Position numbers and translations under genes: made by a program
Shown: one piece after another, positions 22,455 to 28,819 of the stretch
Layout: each line of letters opens with the position of its first letter
How positions within the stretch are numbered: the first letter of the stretch is position 1
From: an uncultured Oscillibacter sp.
GTDB taxonomy: Bacteria > Bacillota > Clostridia > Oscillospirales > Oscillospiraceae
Assembly (NCBI GenBank): GCA_902490355.1
Contig: CABUDN010000010.1
Location: forward strand, 1 to 28,819
Direction: 5' to 3'
DNA length: 28,819 nt
Notes under the pieces: model-generated
The model's input: the letters and a program-made list of their open reading frames with translations, nothing else
Databases searched by the model: none
What the model was told of the DNA's origin: nothing

Positions 22455-22692
22455 CACCGCCATGATGCCGCAGCAGTACTCCCGACACCGACCCACAGAG
22501 AGGGGCGCAGAGCTGAAAGCGCCCTGTTCGGCCCGGAGGAAGGACAGCGGCGGAGCGGGGACGGAAACGTCCACGGCTCCCTCCCCGTACCAGGAGGCCA
22601 AAGGAGGCCCGCCGGGCCTTGAATTTGGGTGGCACCACGAAGCGAAGTTTCGCTCTCGTCCCAAAGATTTTGGGACGGGAGCATTATTTTTT
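22455..22692 (+). ncRNA. T-box riboswitch, tRNA-Asp type, controlling hisS and downstream genes
   Basis: This non-coding leader fills the 318-nt gap between genes. Stem I carries an AGTA S-turn half (about 22475), AGAGAG followed by a GGGCGC/GCGCCC distal hairpin with a GCTGAAAG loop, and on the 3' side GGAAGGACAGC, placing GAC (22543-22545, Asp codon) as specifier. The T-box sequence TGGGTGGCACCACG is at 22626-22639. Its bulge TGGC would pair with a tRNA 3' end of GCCA: tRNA-Asp has discriminator G73 whereas tRNA-His has C73. Both contacts therefore indicate uncharged tRNA-Asp. The antiterminator pairs GGG and ACGA with TCGTCCC, competing with the terminator. Confidence 0.92.
22652..22692 (+). 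terminator. Regulated terminator of the T-box
   Basis: A 14-bp stem (22652-22665 with 22669-22682, one U-G pair) is followed by a T-rich tract, 22684-22690. Its 5' arm TCGTCCC is shared with the antiterminator. Confidence 0.93.
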
Positions 22693-22701
22693 CCGCAAGT
22701 A

Positions 22702-22710
22702 TGCTATAAT
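22702..22710 (+). promoter_or_regulatory. Possible second hisS promoter (extended -10)
   Basis: TGCTATAAT is a perfect extended -10, placed after the T-box terminator and 32 nt before the hisS ATG. No good -35 is seen, but extended -10 promoters may not need one. The transcript would bypass the riboswitch. Confidence 0.45.
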
Positions 22711-22741
22711 CAAAGTAATCAGAACAAAGGAGACCGTACTC

Positions 22742-24097
22742 ATGGCCAAAATGACTCCCCGAACCCTCTCCGGCTTCATGGAACTGCTGCCGGCTCCCCA
22801 GCAGCAGATGGAGCGCATGATGGAGATTCTCCGCAAAACCTATTCCCTCTATGGCTTTACCCCTCTGGACACGCCGGTCATCGAATCCAGCGAGGTCCTG
22901 CTGGCCAAAGGCGGCGGCGAGACGGAAAAGCAGATCTACCGCTTCACCAAGGGCGACGCCGACCTGGCCCTGCGCTTTGACCTGACCGTTCCCCTGGCCA
23001 AATACGTGGCCCTGCACTACAACGACCTCTCCTTCCCCTTCCGCCGCTATCAGATCGGCAAGGTCTACCGGGGCGAGCGGGCCCAGCGGGGCCGCTTCCG
23101 GGAGTTCTATCAGGCGGATATCGACATCATCGGCGACGGCAAGCTCTCCATCCTCAACGAGGCGGAGATCCCCTCCATCATCTACAAGACCTTCTCCACT
23201 CTGGGCCTCAAGCGCTTCCAGATCCGGGTGAACAACCGCAAGATCCTCAACGGCTTTTACGAGATGCTGGGCCTTTTCCAGCGCTCCGGCGACATCATGC
23301 GCACCGTGGACAAGCTGGACAAGATCGGTCCCGAAAAGGTCCGGGAGCTGCTGACCAGCGAGTGCGGCCTGGGCGACGAGCAGGCCGATGAGATTTTGAA
23401 GTTCATTGCCATCTCCGGCTCCAACGACGTGGTGCTCAACGCCCTGGAGGGCTACCGGGGCCGCAGCGAGGTCTTTGACCAGGGCCTTGACGAGCTGGGC
23501 ACCGTGGTGCGGTATCTGGGCGAGTTCGGCGTCCCGGCGGAGAACTTTGCCGTGGATCTGACCATCGCCCGGGGCTTGGACTACTACACCGGCACCGTGT
23601 ATGAGACCACCCTGCTGGACCATCCCGAGATCGGCTCCGTGTGCTCCGGCGGCCGGTACGACAACCTGGCCGAATACTACACCGACCGCCAGCTGCCCGG
23701 CGTGGGCATCTCCATCGGTCTGACCCGCCTGTTTTACGTGCTGGGCGAGCAGGGCATGCTGAACCCCGAATTGCCCACCGCCCCCGCCGACGTGCTGATC
23801 CTGCCCATGACGGAGGATCTCACCGCCGCCATCTCCCTGGCCACGCAGCTGCGGGAAAACGGCATCCGCGCCCAGATCCACGGCGAGGAAAAGAAGTTCA
23901 AGCAGAAGATCTCCTACGCCGACAAGCTGGGCATCCCCTACGTGATCTTCCTGGGCGAGGACGAGATTCAGGCGGGCGTGGTGGCCTGCAAGGATCTGGC
24001 CACCGGGGAGCAGACGAAACTGGACGCTGCCGCCACCATCTACCGCATCAAGGCGGGACTGGCGGAACGGGAAAAGGGCAGCGTGATTCTGGGCTGA
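22742..24097 (+). CDS. hisS: Histidyl-tRNA synthetase
   Basis: The 451-residue class II synthetase has motif 2 with YRGERAQRGRFREF (109-122), the histidine-binding signature ARGLDYYTG (276-284), SGGRYDNL and motif 3 in GVGISIGLTRL. A C-terminal anticodon-binding domain follows from about 340. It charges tRNA-His. The ATG has AAAGGAG at 22726-22732. Expression depends on the T-box upstream, which reads tRNA-Asp rather than tRNA-His, presumably because aspS lies further down the same region. Confidence 0.96.
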   Translation: MAKMTPRTLSGFMELLPAPQQQMERMMEILRKTYSLYGFTPLDTPVIESSEVLLAKGGGETEKQIYRFTKGDADLALRFDLTVPLAKYVALHYNDLSFPFRRYQIGKVYRGERAQRGRFREFYQADIDIIGDGKLSILNEAEIPSIIYKTFSTLGLKRFQIRVNNRKILNGFYEMLGLFQRSGDIMRTVDKLDKIGPEKVRELLTSECGLGDEQADEILKFIAISGSNDVVLNALEGYRGRSEVFDQGLDELGTVVRYLGEFGVPAENFAVDLTIARGLDYYTGTVYETTLLDHPEIGSVCSGGRYDNLAEYYTDRQLPGVGISIGLTRLFYVLGEQGMLNPELPTAPADVLILPMTEDLTAAISLATQLRENGIRAQIHGEEKKFKQKISYADKLGIPYVIFLGEDEIQAGVVACKDLATGEQTKLDAAATIYRIKAGLAEREKGSVILG

Positions 24098-24125
24098 CAC
24101 ACCCTGCGTAAAGGAGGGACCTGCC

Positions 24126-24662
24126 ATGCGCGCCCCCGGCAAACGGACCCTGCACCGCCGGCTTGCTGCCGGTATCATCGTGGTGATTCTGGTGGCCGCG
24201 GCCGCGTGGTACACCCGCCCGGTGGACCTCTATGCCCTCTCGCCGGATCTGGGAGAGCCGCAGGACCTCACCTGCCTGCTGCTGCGCTACACCGACAACC
24301 TCGCGGAGGACACCACCCGGACCCTGGACCTGACCGCGGAGGACGGCGAAGTCTACCGGCAGGTTCTCTCCCAACTGGAATCCCTGCGCTTCCGGCGGTT
24401 TCCCCTGGGCGGGCTTCTCCAGTCCCTCCGGGACGGCCAGAGCCGCGTCATCACCCCGGGGGATTTTGACGCCCGCTACCAGCTGGGCGACGGCACCTGC
24501 TATGTGCTGCTGCAATGCCGCATGGGGTGGTGGGAGGCCGTCACGTACGACTCGCACGGTCTTCGCTTCCGGGCCGTCTCCCTCTGCGGCGGGGCCGACG
24601 CCACCGCATCACTCCATGCATCCATCTGGGAGCTGGCCCAGCCCGTTGAATCCAATCCGTAA
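24126..24662 (+). CDS. Unknown membrane-anchored or secreted protein between hisS and the SLH gene
   Basis: I do not recognise this 178-residue protein. It has a basic N-terminus (RAPGKRTLHRR) and one hydrophobic helix (about 13-28) acting as signal or anchor. The rest is an extracytoplasmic domain of about 145 residues with alternating beta-like segments and several Trp/Tyr/Cys residues (for example TCYVLLQCRMGWWEAVTYD). The ATG has AAAGGAGGG at 24110-24118. It follows hisS after 28 nt and should be on the same T-box transcript. Composition matches its neighbours. Confidence 0.8.
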   Translation: MRAPGKRTLHRRLAAGIIVVILVAAAAWYTRPVDLYALSPDLGEPQDLTCLLLRYTDNLAEDTTRTLDLTAEDGEVYRQVLSQLESLRFRRFPLGGLLQSLRDGQSRVITPGDFDARYQLGDGTCYVLLQCRMGWWEAVTYDSHGLRFRAVSLCGGADATASLHASIWELAQPVESNP

Positions 24663-24796
24663 TATATCATGCATTTATTTCAAAGTGGAATCACTCTATT
24701 CCCCCAATTACCCCTCATCTGCAAGGCGTGTTTAATCCAAAACGTAAAATCCGCGCATAATATTCCATGTTGTAATCAAATTTTGGAGGTGTTTTC

Positions 24797-26530
24797 ATGA
24801 AACGGTCCCGCTTGCTGTCCCTGCTGATGACGTTGGCCCTGACCCTTTCCCTGGCGGCACCCGCTGCCGCCTACCACCCCGGAAGTCTGATTCCGCAAAC
24901 ACGGACCTATTCCACGCCCTTTGCCGACACCCGGGGAACCTGGTGTGACGCCGCGGTCCAGACCTGCTATGAAACCGGTCTGATGGACGGCAAGTCCGCC
25001 ACCGCCTTCGATCCCCAGGGCTCCCTCACCTATGGCCAGATCGTGGTCATTGTGGCCCGGCTCCATGAGCTGATGAACGGCGGCGACGGCAAGTTTGACC
25101 CGCCTGCCGAGGGCGAGGCCTGGTACCAGCCCGCGTCCGACTACCTGTTGGGTCTGCCCATTCTGAACGAGACGGACGAGACCACAGACCCGGAGGTGCT
25201 CAACTCCATCTCGCAATTGCCCCTCACCCTCTGGGCCATGGAGGAGTTTGAGGACTATGCCAGCCGTCCCTGCACGCGTTATGACTTTATCTTCTTCCTG
25301 TCGGCCATTTTGCCGGAGGATGCTCTGGAGCCCATCAACTCCATCACTTCCCTGCCGGATATAACCCAGCATTCCGTGATTCTGGACTTCTACAACGCCG
25401 GCATTCTCACCGGCAGCAACGAGTACGGCGCCTTCAACGGCCTCGACACGCTCAACCGGGGACAGGCCGCCGCCATGCTGGCCCGGGTCGTGGATCCGTC
25501 CCAGCGGGTGAAGTTTACCCCCAAGCCTCTGATTCTCTCCCAGGCCCTGCTGGGCAAGGATCCGGACGCGGTGATAATGACCGTGGACGGCTTTGACATC
25601 ACCGCCGGCACCTATGCCCTGCTGCTGGCCTCGGAAATTTCCGAGCAGCACATCGCACACTATTTCTCCCGCTACGATGCCTACCCGGAAGAGTTTTCCG
25701 CTTATCTCGAGGATGACCTCTTTACCGGCGACTTTGACACGTATCTGAAGGAGAAATACGGAATCGACCTGTCCGCCCCCATCGACTGGAACGCCCCGGA
25801 CAAGGGCGGCATGACCCCGGCCCAGAAGGTGCTCTCCGACGCCCGGGAGGAAGCCATCCGCACGGGAGTTTTGATGAGCCGCCAGAAGGACTACCCCCTC
25901 ACCGAGGATCAGCGGGCGGAACTGGAGTCGTTCTCCTATCTCGTCGGCTACATGGGCATTTCCCAGGAGGCCTATGAGACCATGTGCATCTCCACTGCGG
26001 TTCTGACGAACCTGCAGGAGAGCATGCGGGATTTCACCTCCGGCGAGCTGAGCCGCTATCTGGACCAGCAGAACATGCTCTACGGCATGTACGCCGTCTT
26101 TTACCGGGATGACGGCTACTACACCGACGAAGAATCCCGGGAACAGGCGGATACTCTGCGCAGCCAGATCCTGTCCCACCTGCAGGATGAGGAGTATATC
26201 AGCTATCTCATCTGGAAATACAGCCAGGATTACAGCGGCCAGGACCCGGACCTGATCTCCCTGGATCAGTTCTCCGACAGCAACATTGCCGCCCTGAAGT
26301 CTCTGGGCATTGGACGGGTCTCCTCGGTTCTGACGGAGGAGGACCGCTATGTGGTGGTCTACCGCATGGACCCCAGTGAGAATGAGGAAATCGTGGCGCA
26401 GGCCGCCGCCATCCCCGCTGAGGAACAGATGGCCGCCTGGTGCGCCGCCGCTTCCGTCACCGCCGAATCCACCGATTCGGTGGACGTGGCCGCTGCCGCC
26501 CAGATGCTGGATGCTCTGGGCTACCTCTAA
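24797..26530 (+). CDS. SLH-domain surface protein with a SurA/PrsA-like chaperone region
   Basis: The 577-residue protein has a signal peptide (1-25, APAAA before YHPG). SLH units follow: one from FADTRGTWCDAAVQTCYETG (42-92), a poor middle copy, and one around LDFYNAGILTG to AAAMLARVVD (196-233). From about 257 a segment, AVIMTVDGFDITAGTYALLL, resembles the start of SurA/PrsA-type chaperones. The long helical remainder includes a SurA-like spacing of helices, but I see no clear parvulin catalytic domain. It may be a wall-anchored foldase-like protein; that role is inferred. It is paralogous to the SLH protein at 19029. The ATG has GGAGGTG at 24785-24791. The AT-rich 134-nt gap before it (24663-24796) has weak promoter-like CATAAT at 24756-24761. 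Confidence 0.8.
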   Translation: MKRSRLLSLLMTLALTLSLAAPAAAYHPGSLIPQTRTYSTPFADTRGTWCDAAVQTCYETGLMDGKSATAFDPQGSLTYGQIVVIVARLHELMNGGDGKFDPPAEGEAWYQPASDYLLGLPILNETDETTDPEVLNSISQLPLTLWAMEEFEDYASRPCTRYDFIFFLSAILPEDALEPINSITSLPDITQHSVILDFYNAGILTGSNEYGAFNGLDTLNRGQAAAMLARVVDPSQRVKFTPKPLILSQALLGKDPDAVIMTVDGFDITAGTYALLLASEISEQHIAHYFSRYDAYPEEFSAYLEDDLFTGDFDTYLKEKYGIDLSAPIDWNAPDKGGMTPAQKVLSDAREEAIRTGVLMSRQKDYPLTEDQRAELESFSYLVGYMGISQEAYETMCISTAVLTNLQESMRDFTSGELSRYLDQQNMLYGMYAVFYRDDGYYTDEESREQADTLRSQILSHLQDEEYISYLIWKYSQDYSGQDPDLISLDQFSDSNIAALKSLGIGRVSSVLTEEDRYVVVYRMDPSENEEIVAQAAAIPAEEQMAAWCAAASVTAESTDSVDVAAAAQMLDALGYL

Positions 26531-26579
26531 GCATTTGTTTTCCCCACATTGTGAAGAAATAGAAAGGAATCAACCCAAC

Positions 26580-28361
26580 ATGATGCAATCTCGTACCCAT
26601 ACCTGCGGCCAGCTGCGCCTGGCCGACGCCGGAAAGCAGGTCACCCTGGCCGGCTGGATGGAAAACGTCCGTGTAGTCAGTGCCGGTCTGGCCTTCGTGG
26701 TCCTGCGGGACTTCTACGGCACCACCCAGATCGTGGCCGACACCGAGGAGATGGTCAACACCTTCAAGGCCATCACCAAGGAATCCACCATCTCCGTGGA
26801 AGGCACCGTCCGGGAGCGTGACAGCAAGAACGACAAGCTGCCCACCGGCGAAATTGAAGTCGTTCCCAGCAAGGTCACCGTTCTGGGCCGCTGCCGCCAC
26901 AACGAGCTGCCCTTCCCCATCAACCGCAGCCGGGAGGCTGACGAGTCCCAGCGGCTCAAGTACCGCTATCTGGACCTGCGCAACCCCGAGGTGAAGAAGA
27001 ACATCGTCCTGCGGTGCAACGTGGTGGCGGCCCTGCGCCGGTCCATGACCGAGCACGGCTTCCTGGAGATCACCACCCCCATCCTCACCGCCTCCTCTCC
27101 CGAGGGCGCCCGGGACTATCTGGTTCCCGCCCGGAACCACCCCGGCAAGTTCTACGCCCTGCCCCAGGCTCCCCAGCAGTTCAAGCAGCTGCTCATGACC
27201 TCCGGCTTCGACCGGTATTTCCAGATCGCCCCCTGCTTCCGGGATGAGGACGCCCGTGCCGACCGCTCCCCCGGCGAGTTCTATCAGCTGGATATGGAGA
27301 TGGCCTTCGCCTCTCAGGAGGACGTCTTTGCCGTGTGCGAGGACGTGCTGCCTCCCATCTTTGCCCAGTACGGCACCTATGACCGCGCCTCCAGCGCGCC
27401 CTTTATGCGCATCCCCTACGCCGAGGCCATGGAGAAGTACGGCTCCGACAAGCCGGACCTGCGCATTGACCTGACCGTGCAGGACGTGACCGACGTACTC
27501 TCCGGCTGCGGCTTCGGCCCCTTCGAGGGCAATGTGGTCAAGGCCGTGGTGGTCAGCGACTTCCATGAGACCAGAAAGTTCATCGACAAGACCCTGGCCG
27601 ATGTGGAAGTGGTCTCCGGCGGCAAGCCCTACTGGTTCCGTCTGGACGAGAACGGCCAGGTGGTGGGCGGCATCGCCAAATTCGTCACCCCCATCCAGGA
27701 GCAGGTCATTGCCGCTCTGGGCCTCAAGGCCAACGACTTCGTAGCTCTCTCCGCCGGCAAGCGCACCCAGGCCCAGAAGACCGCCGGCGTGCTGGTCAAG
27801 ACCCTGGGCGCCGCCGTCCCCGGCCATATGGACAAGGAGCAGTACGCCTTCTGCTGGATCGTGGACTTCCCCATGTACGAGATCGGCGAGGAGTCCGGCG
27901 AGCTGGAGTTCTGCCACAATCCCTTCTCCATGCCCTCCGGCGGTCTGGAGGTCCTCCTCAAGGCCGAACGGGGCGAAATCGATCCCCTGAGCATCACCGC
28001 CGACCAGTACGACCTGGTGTGCAACGGCGTGGAGCTCTCCTCCGGCGCTGTGCGGAACCACGACCCCGAGATCATGATTAAGGCCTTTGAGCTGGTCCGC
28101 CTGGGCGAGGAGGACGTCAAGGCCAAGTTCCCCGCCATGTACAACGCCTTCACCTACGGCGCACCTCCCCATGCGGGCATCGCCCCCGGCGTGGACCGTA
28201 TGGTCATGCTGCTGGCCGGCGAGGACTCCATCCGGGAGATCATCCCCTTCCCCATGAACAAGAACGCCCAGGACGTCATGATGGACGCACCGTCCGCTGT
28301 CACCCAGAAGCAGCTCGACGAGCTCCACATCGCCCTGGTCAAGCCCGAGAACGGAATCTGA
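26580..28361 (+). CDS. aspS: Aspartyl-tRNA synthetase, bacterial type
   Basis: The 593-residue class II synthetase has an N-terminal OB-fold anticodon-binding domain (1-105). Motif 2 contains FRDEDARADR (220-229), a bacterial-type GAD insertion lies at about 300-420, and motif 3 includes PPHAGIAPGVDRMVMLL (about 530-546). It charges tRNA-Asp. Motif 2 continues as RSPGEFYQLDMEM, with extra residues relative to the E. coli RQPEFTQIDxE form, and the OB fold is divergent, so whether it also charges tRNA-Asn cannot be decided. ATG 26580 and 26583 are both possible; AAAGGA lies at 26563-26568. A much longer frame opening at 26349 overlaps the SLH gene and is rejected. It follows the SLH gene by 49 nt. 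Confidence 0.96.
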   Translation: MMQSRTHTCGQLRLADAGKQVTLAGWMENVRVVSAGLAFVVLRDFYGTTQIVADTEEMVNTFKAITKESTISVEGTVRERDSKNDKLPTGEIEVVPSKVTVLGRCRHNELPFPINRSREADESQRLKYRYLDLRNPEVKKNIVLRCNVVAALRRSMTEHGFLEITTPILTASSPEGARDYLVPARNHPGKFYALPQAPQQFKQLLMTSGFDRYFQIAPCFRDEDARADRSPGEFYQLDMEMAFASQEDVFAVCEDVLPPIFAQYGTYDRASSAPFMRIPYAEAMEKYGSDKPDLRIDLTVQDVTDVLSGCGFGPFEGNVVKAVVVSDFHETRKFIDKTLADVEVVSGGKPYWFRLDENGQVVGGIAKFVTPIQEQVIAALGLKANDFVALSAGKRTQAQKTAGVLVKTLGAAVPGHMDKEQYAFCWIVDFPMYEIGEESGELEFCHNPFSMPSGGLEVLLKAERGEIDPLSITADQYDLVCNGVELSSGAVRNHDPEIMIKAFELVRLGEEDVKAKFPAMYNAFTYGAPPHAGIAPGVDRMVMLLAGEDSIREIIPFPMNKNAQDVMMDAPSAVTQKQLDELHIALVKPENGI

Positions 28362-28440
28362 TCCGGCACGGTAAATCTGCCGCAGTCAAACGCCCCGCTT
28401 CCAAAAGGCAGGGAGAAATCAAACCGTAAGATTGCTTTTT

Positions 28441-28478
28441 AAAAGAACGGCATGGCCGAAGCCATGCCGTTCTTTTTG
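28441..28478. terminator. Bidirectional terminator after aspS
   Basis: A 16-bp stem, 28441-28456 with 28461-28476, loop CGAA, has T-runs on the plus side (28473-28477) and an A-run on the other (28441-28444, preceded by TTTTT). It separates aspS from the convergent acetyltransferase gene. Confidence 0.92.
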
Positions 28479-28496
28479 TATTTATTTGTTCAACTA

Positions 28497-28787
28497 TTAT
28501 TCGGCGAGGTTGGACAATGTATTTCCCGCAATACGATATACGGTCCAATCTGACATTGGCTCTGCGCCAAGCGATACATAAAAATCAATGCTTGCTTTAT
28601 TCCAGTCGAGACACCACCATTCCAAGCGTCCACATTTTCGCTCAACGGCAATCGCAGCCAATTTTTTTAAAATCATTTTTCCGTATCCATTTCCACGGTA
28701 TTCCGGCTTTACATATAGATCTTCAAGATAAAGTCCCGCACGACCAAGAAAAGTCGAAAAGTTGCTCTTCGGTTTCGCCAACCTCAA
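28497..28787 (-). pseudogene. C-terminal part of a GNAT (SSAT-like) acetyltransferase, 5' end missing or outside
   Basis: The 96 residues cover the C-terminal two thirds of a GNAT acetyltransferase of the diamine/thialysine type. They include LYLEDLYVKPEYRGNGYGKM (19-38, with the acetyl-CoA loop R31-G34-G36) and LEWWCLDWNKASIDFY, followed by SLGAEPMSDWTVYRI. Family members are about 150-160 residues, so roughly 60 N-terminal residues are missing. The frame stays open to the window edge, but beyond about 28765 the sequence turns GC-rich and Arg-rich and no longer resembles the family. The only start in frame is a TTG at 28787 without a ribosome binding site. The gene is much AT-richer than its neighbours, suggesting transfer. 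It could be a decayed copy or a misjoined contig end. Confidence 0.6.
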
Positions 28788-28819
28788 ACGCCTGGCCCGG
28801 GCGGTGTTCCTCGGTAAGC

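Noticed and set aside
22297..22980. Plus-strand open frame across the T-box region
   Set aside because: It overlaps the MGS-like gene, the riboswitch and hisS in a different frame and has no motif.
21377..24214. Very long minus-strand open frame (945 codons) spanning rsmG-distal sequence to hisS
   Set aside because: It crosses several well-supported plus-strand genes, promoters and the T-box. Its length comes from codon bias in GC-rich sequence.
26349..26579. N-terminal extension of aspS
   Set aside because: It overlaps the end of the SLH gene in another frame with a Pro/Arg-rich translation, and the OB fold starts right after ATG 26580.

Overview
The window reads as chromosomal core sequence from a high-GC, Gram-positive-type Clostridia, probably Oscillospirales (Flavonifractor/Lawsonibacter-like); the lineage is an inference. 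Support comes from a Noc-type ParB plus a Soj/ParB/parS locus, a DnaD/DnaI-type helicase-loading pair, ZapA, an MreC-MreD-PBP2 block, a T-box ahead of aminoacyl-tRNA synthetase genes, SLH-domain exported proteins and strong AAGGAGG ribosome binding sites. No tRNA, rRNA, CRISPR array or complete insertion sequence was seen.

Layout. 1-293: non-coding, a run of hairpins ending in a terminator. 294-3821: noc-like gene, VanW/G5 envelope protein, VTT-family membrane protein. 3884-5810 (minus): a dnaI-like ATPase and a dnaD-like gene, overlapping. 6030-8473: zapA and a U32 peptidase-type gene with ATGA overlap. 8540-15029: dut-like, maf, mreC, mreD, pbp2 and a cytoplasmic GH13 enzyme, ending in a terminator whose hairpin contains a perfect parS. 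15200-17479: soj, parB and a parB-coupled membrane coiled-coil protein, followed by a second perfect parS next to serS. 19029-22423: an SLH protein, mscL, rsmG, a MinD-like ATPase and a methylglyoxal-synthase homologue. 22450-28361: a T-box that appears to read tRNA-Asp, then hisS, an unknown exported or anchored protein, an SLH protein with a SurA-like region, and aspS. 28497-28787 (minus): the C-terminal part of an AT-richer GNAT acetyltransferase at the window edge.

How it fits together. Most genes serve chromosome segregation (Noc, Soj, ParB, parS), replication initiation (DnaD, DnaI), division (ZapA, MinD-like), wall elongation (MreC, MreD, PBP2) and translation (SerS, HisS, AspS, RsmG, U32). 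The two ParB paralogues differ at the residues known to separate parS from Noc-site recognition. Both parS sites lie in transcription-control elements flanking the soj-parB transcription unit. The MinD-like/MGS-like pair looks like a reduced remnant of the clostridial mre-min-rodA-mgsA cluster: the MinD-like protein lacks the usual membrane-targeting tail and the MGS homologue lacks key catalytic residues. No wholly new system can be proved from sequence alone; the best candidates are the parB-coupled membrane protein, the MinD/MGS-like pair and the SLH-SurA-like protein inside the synthetase operon.
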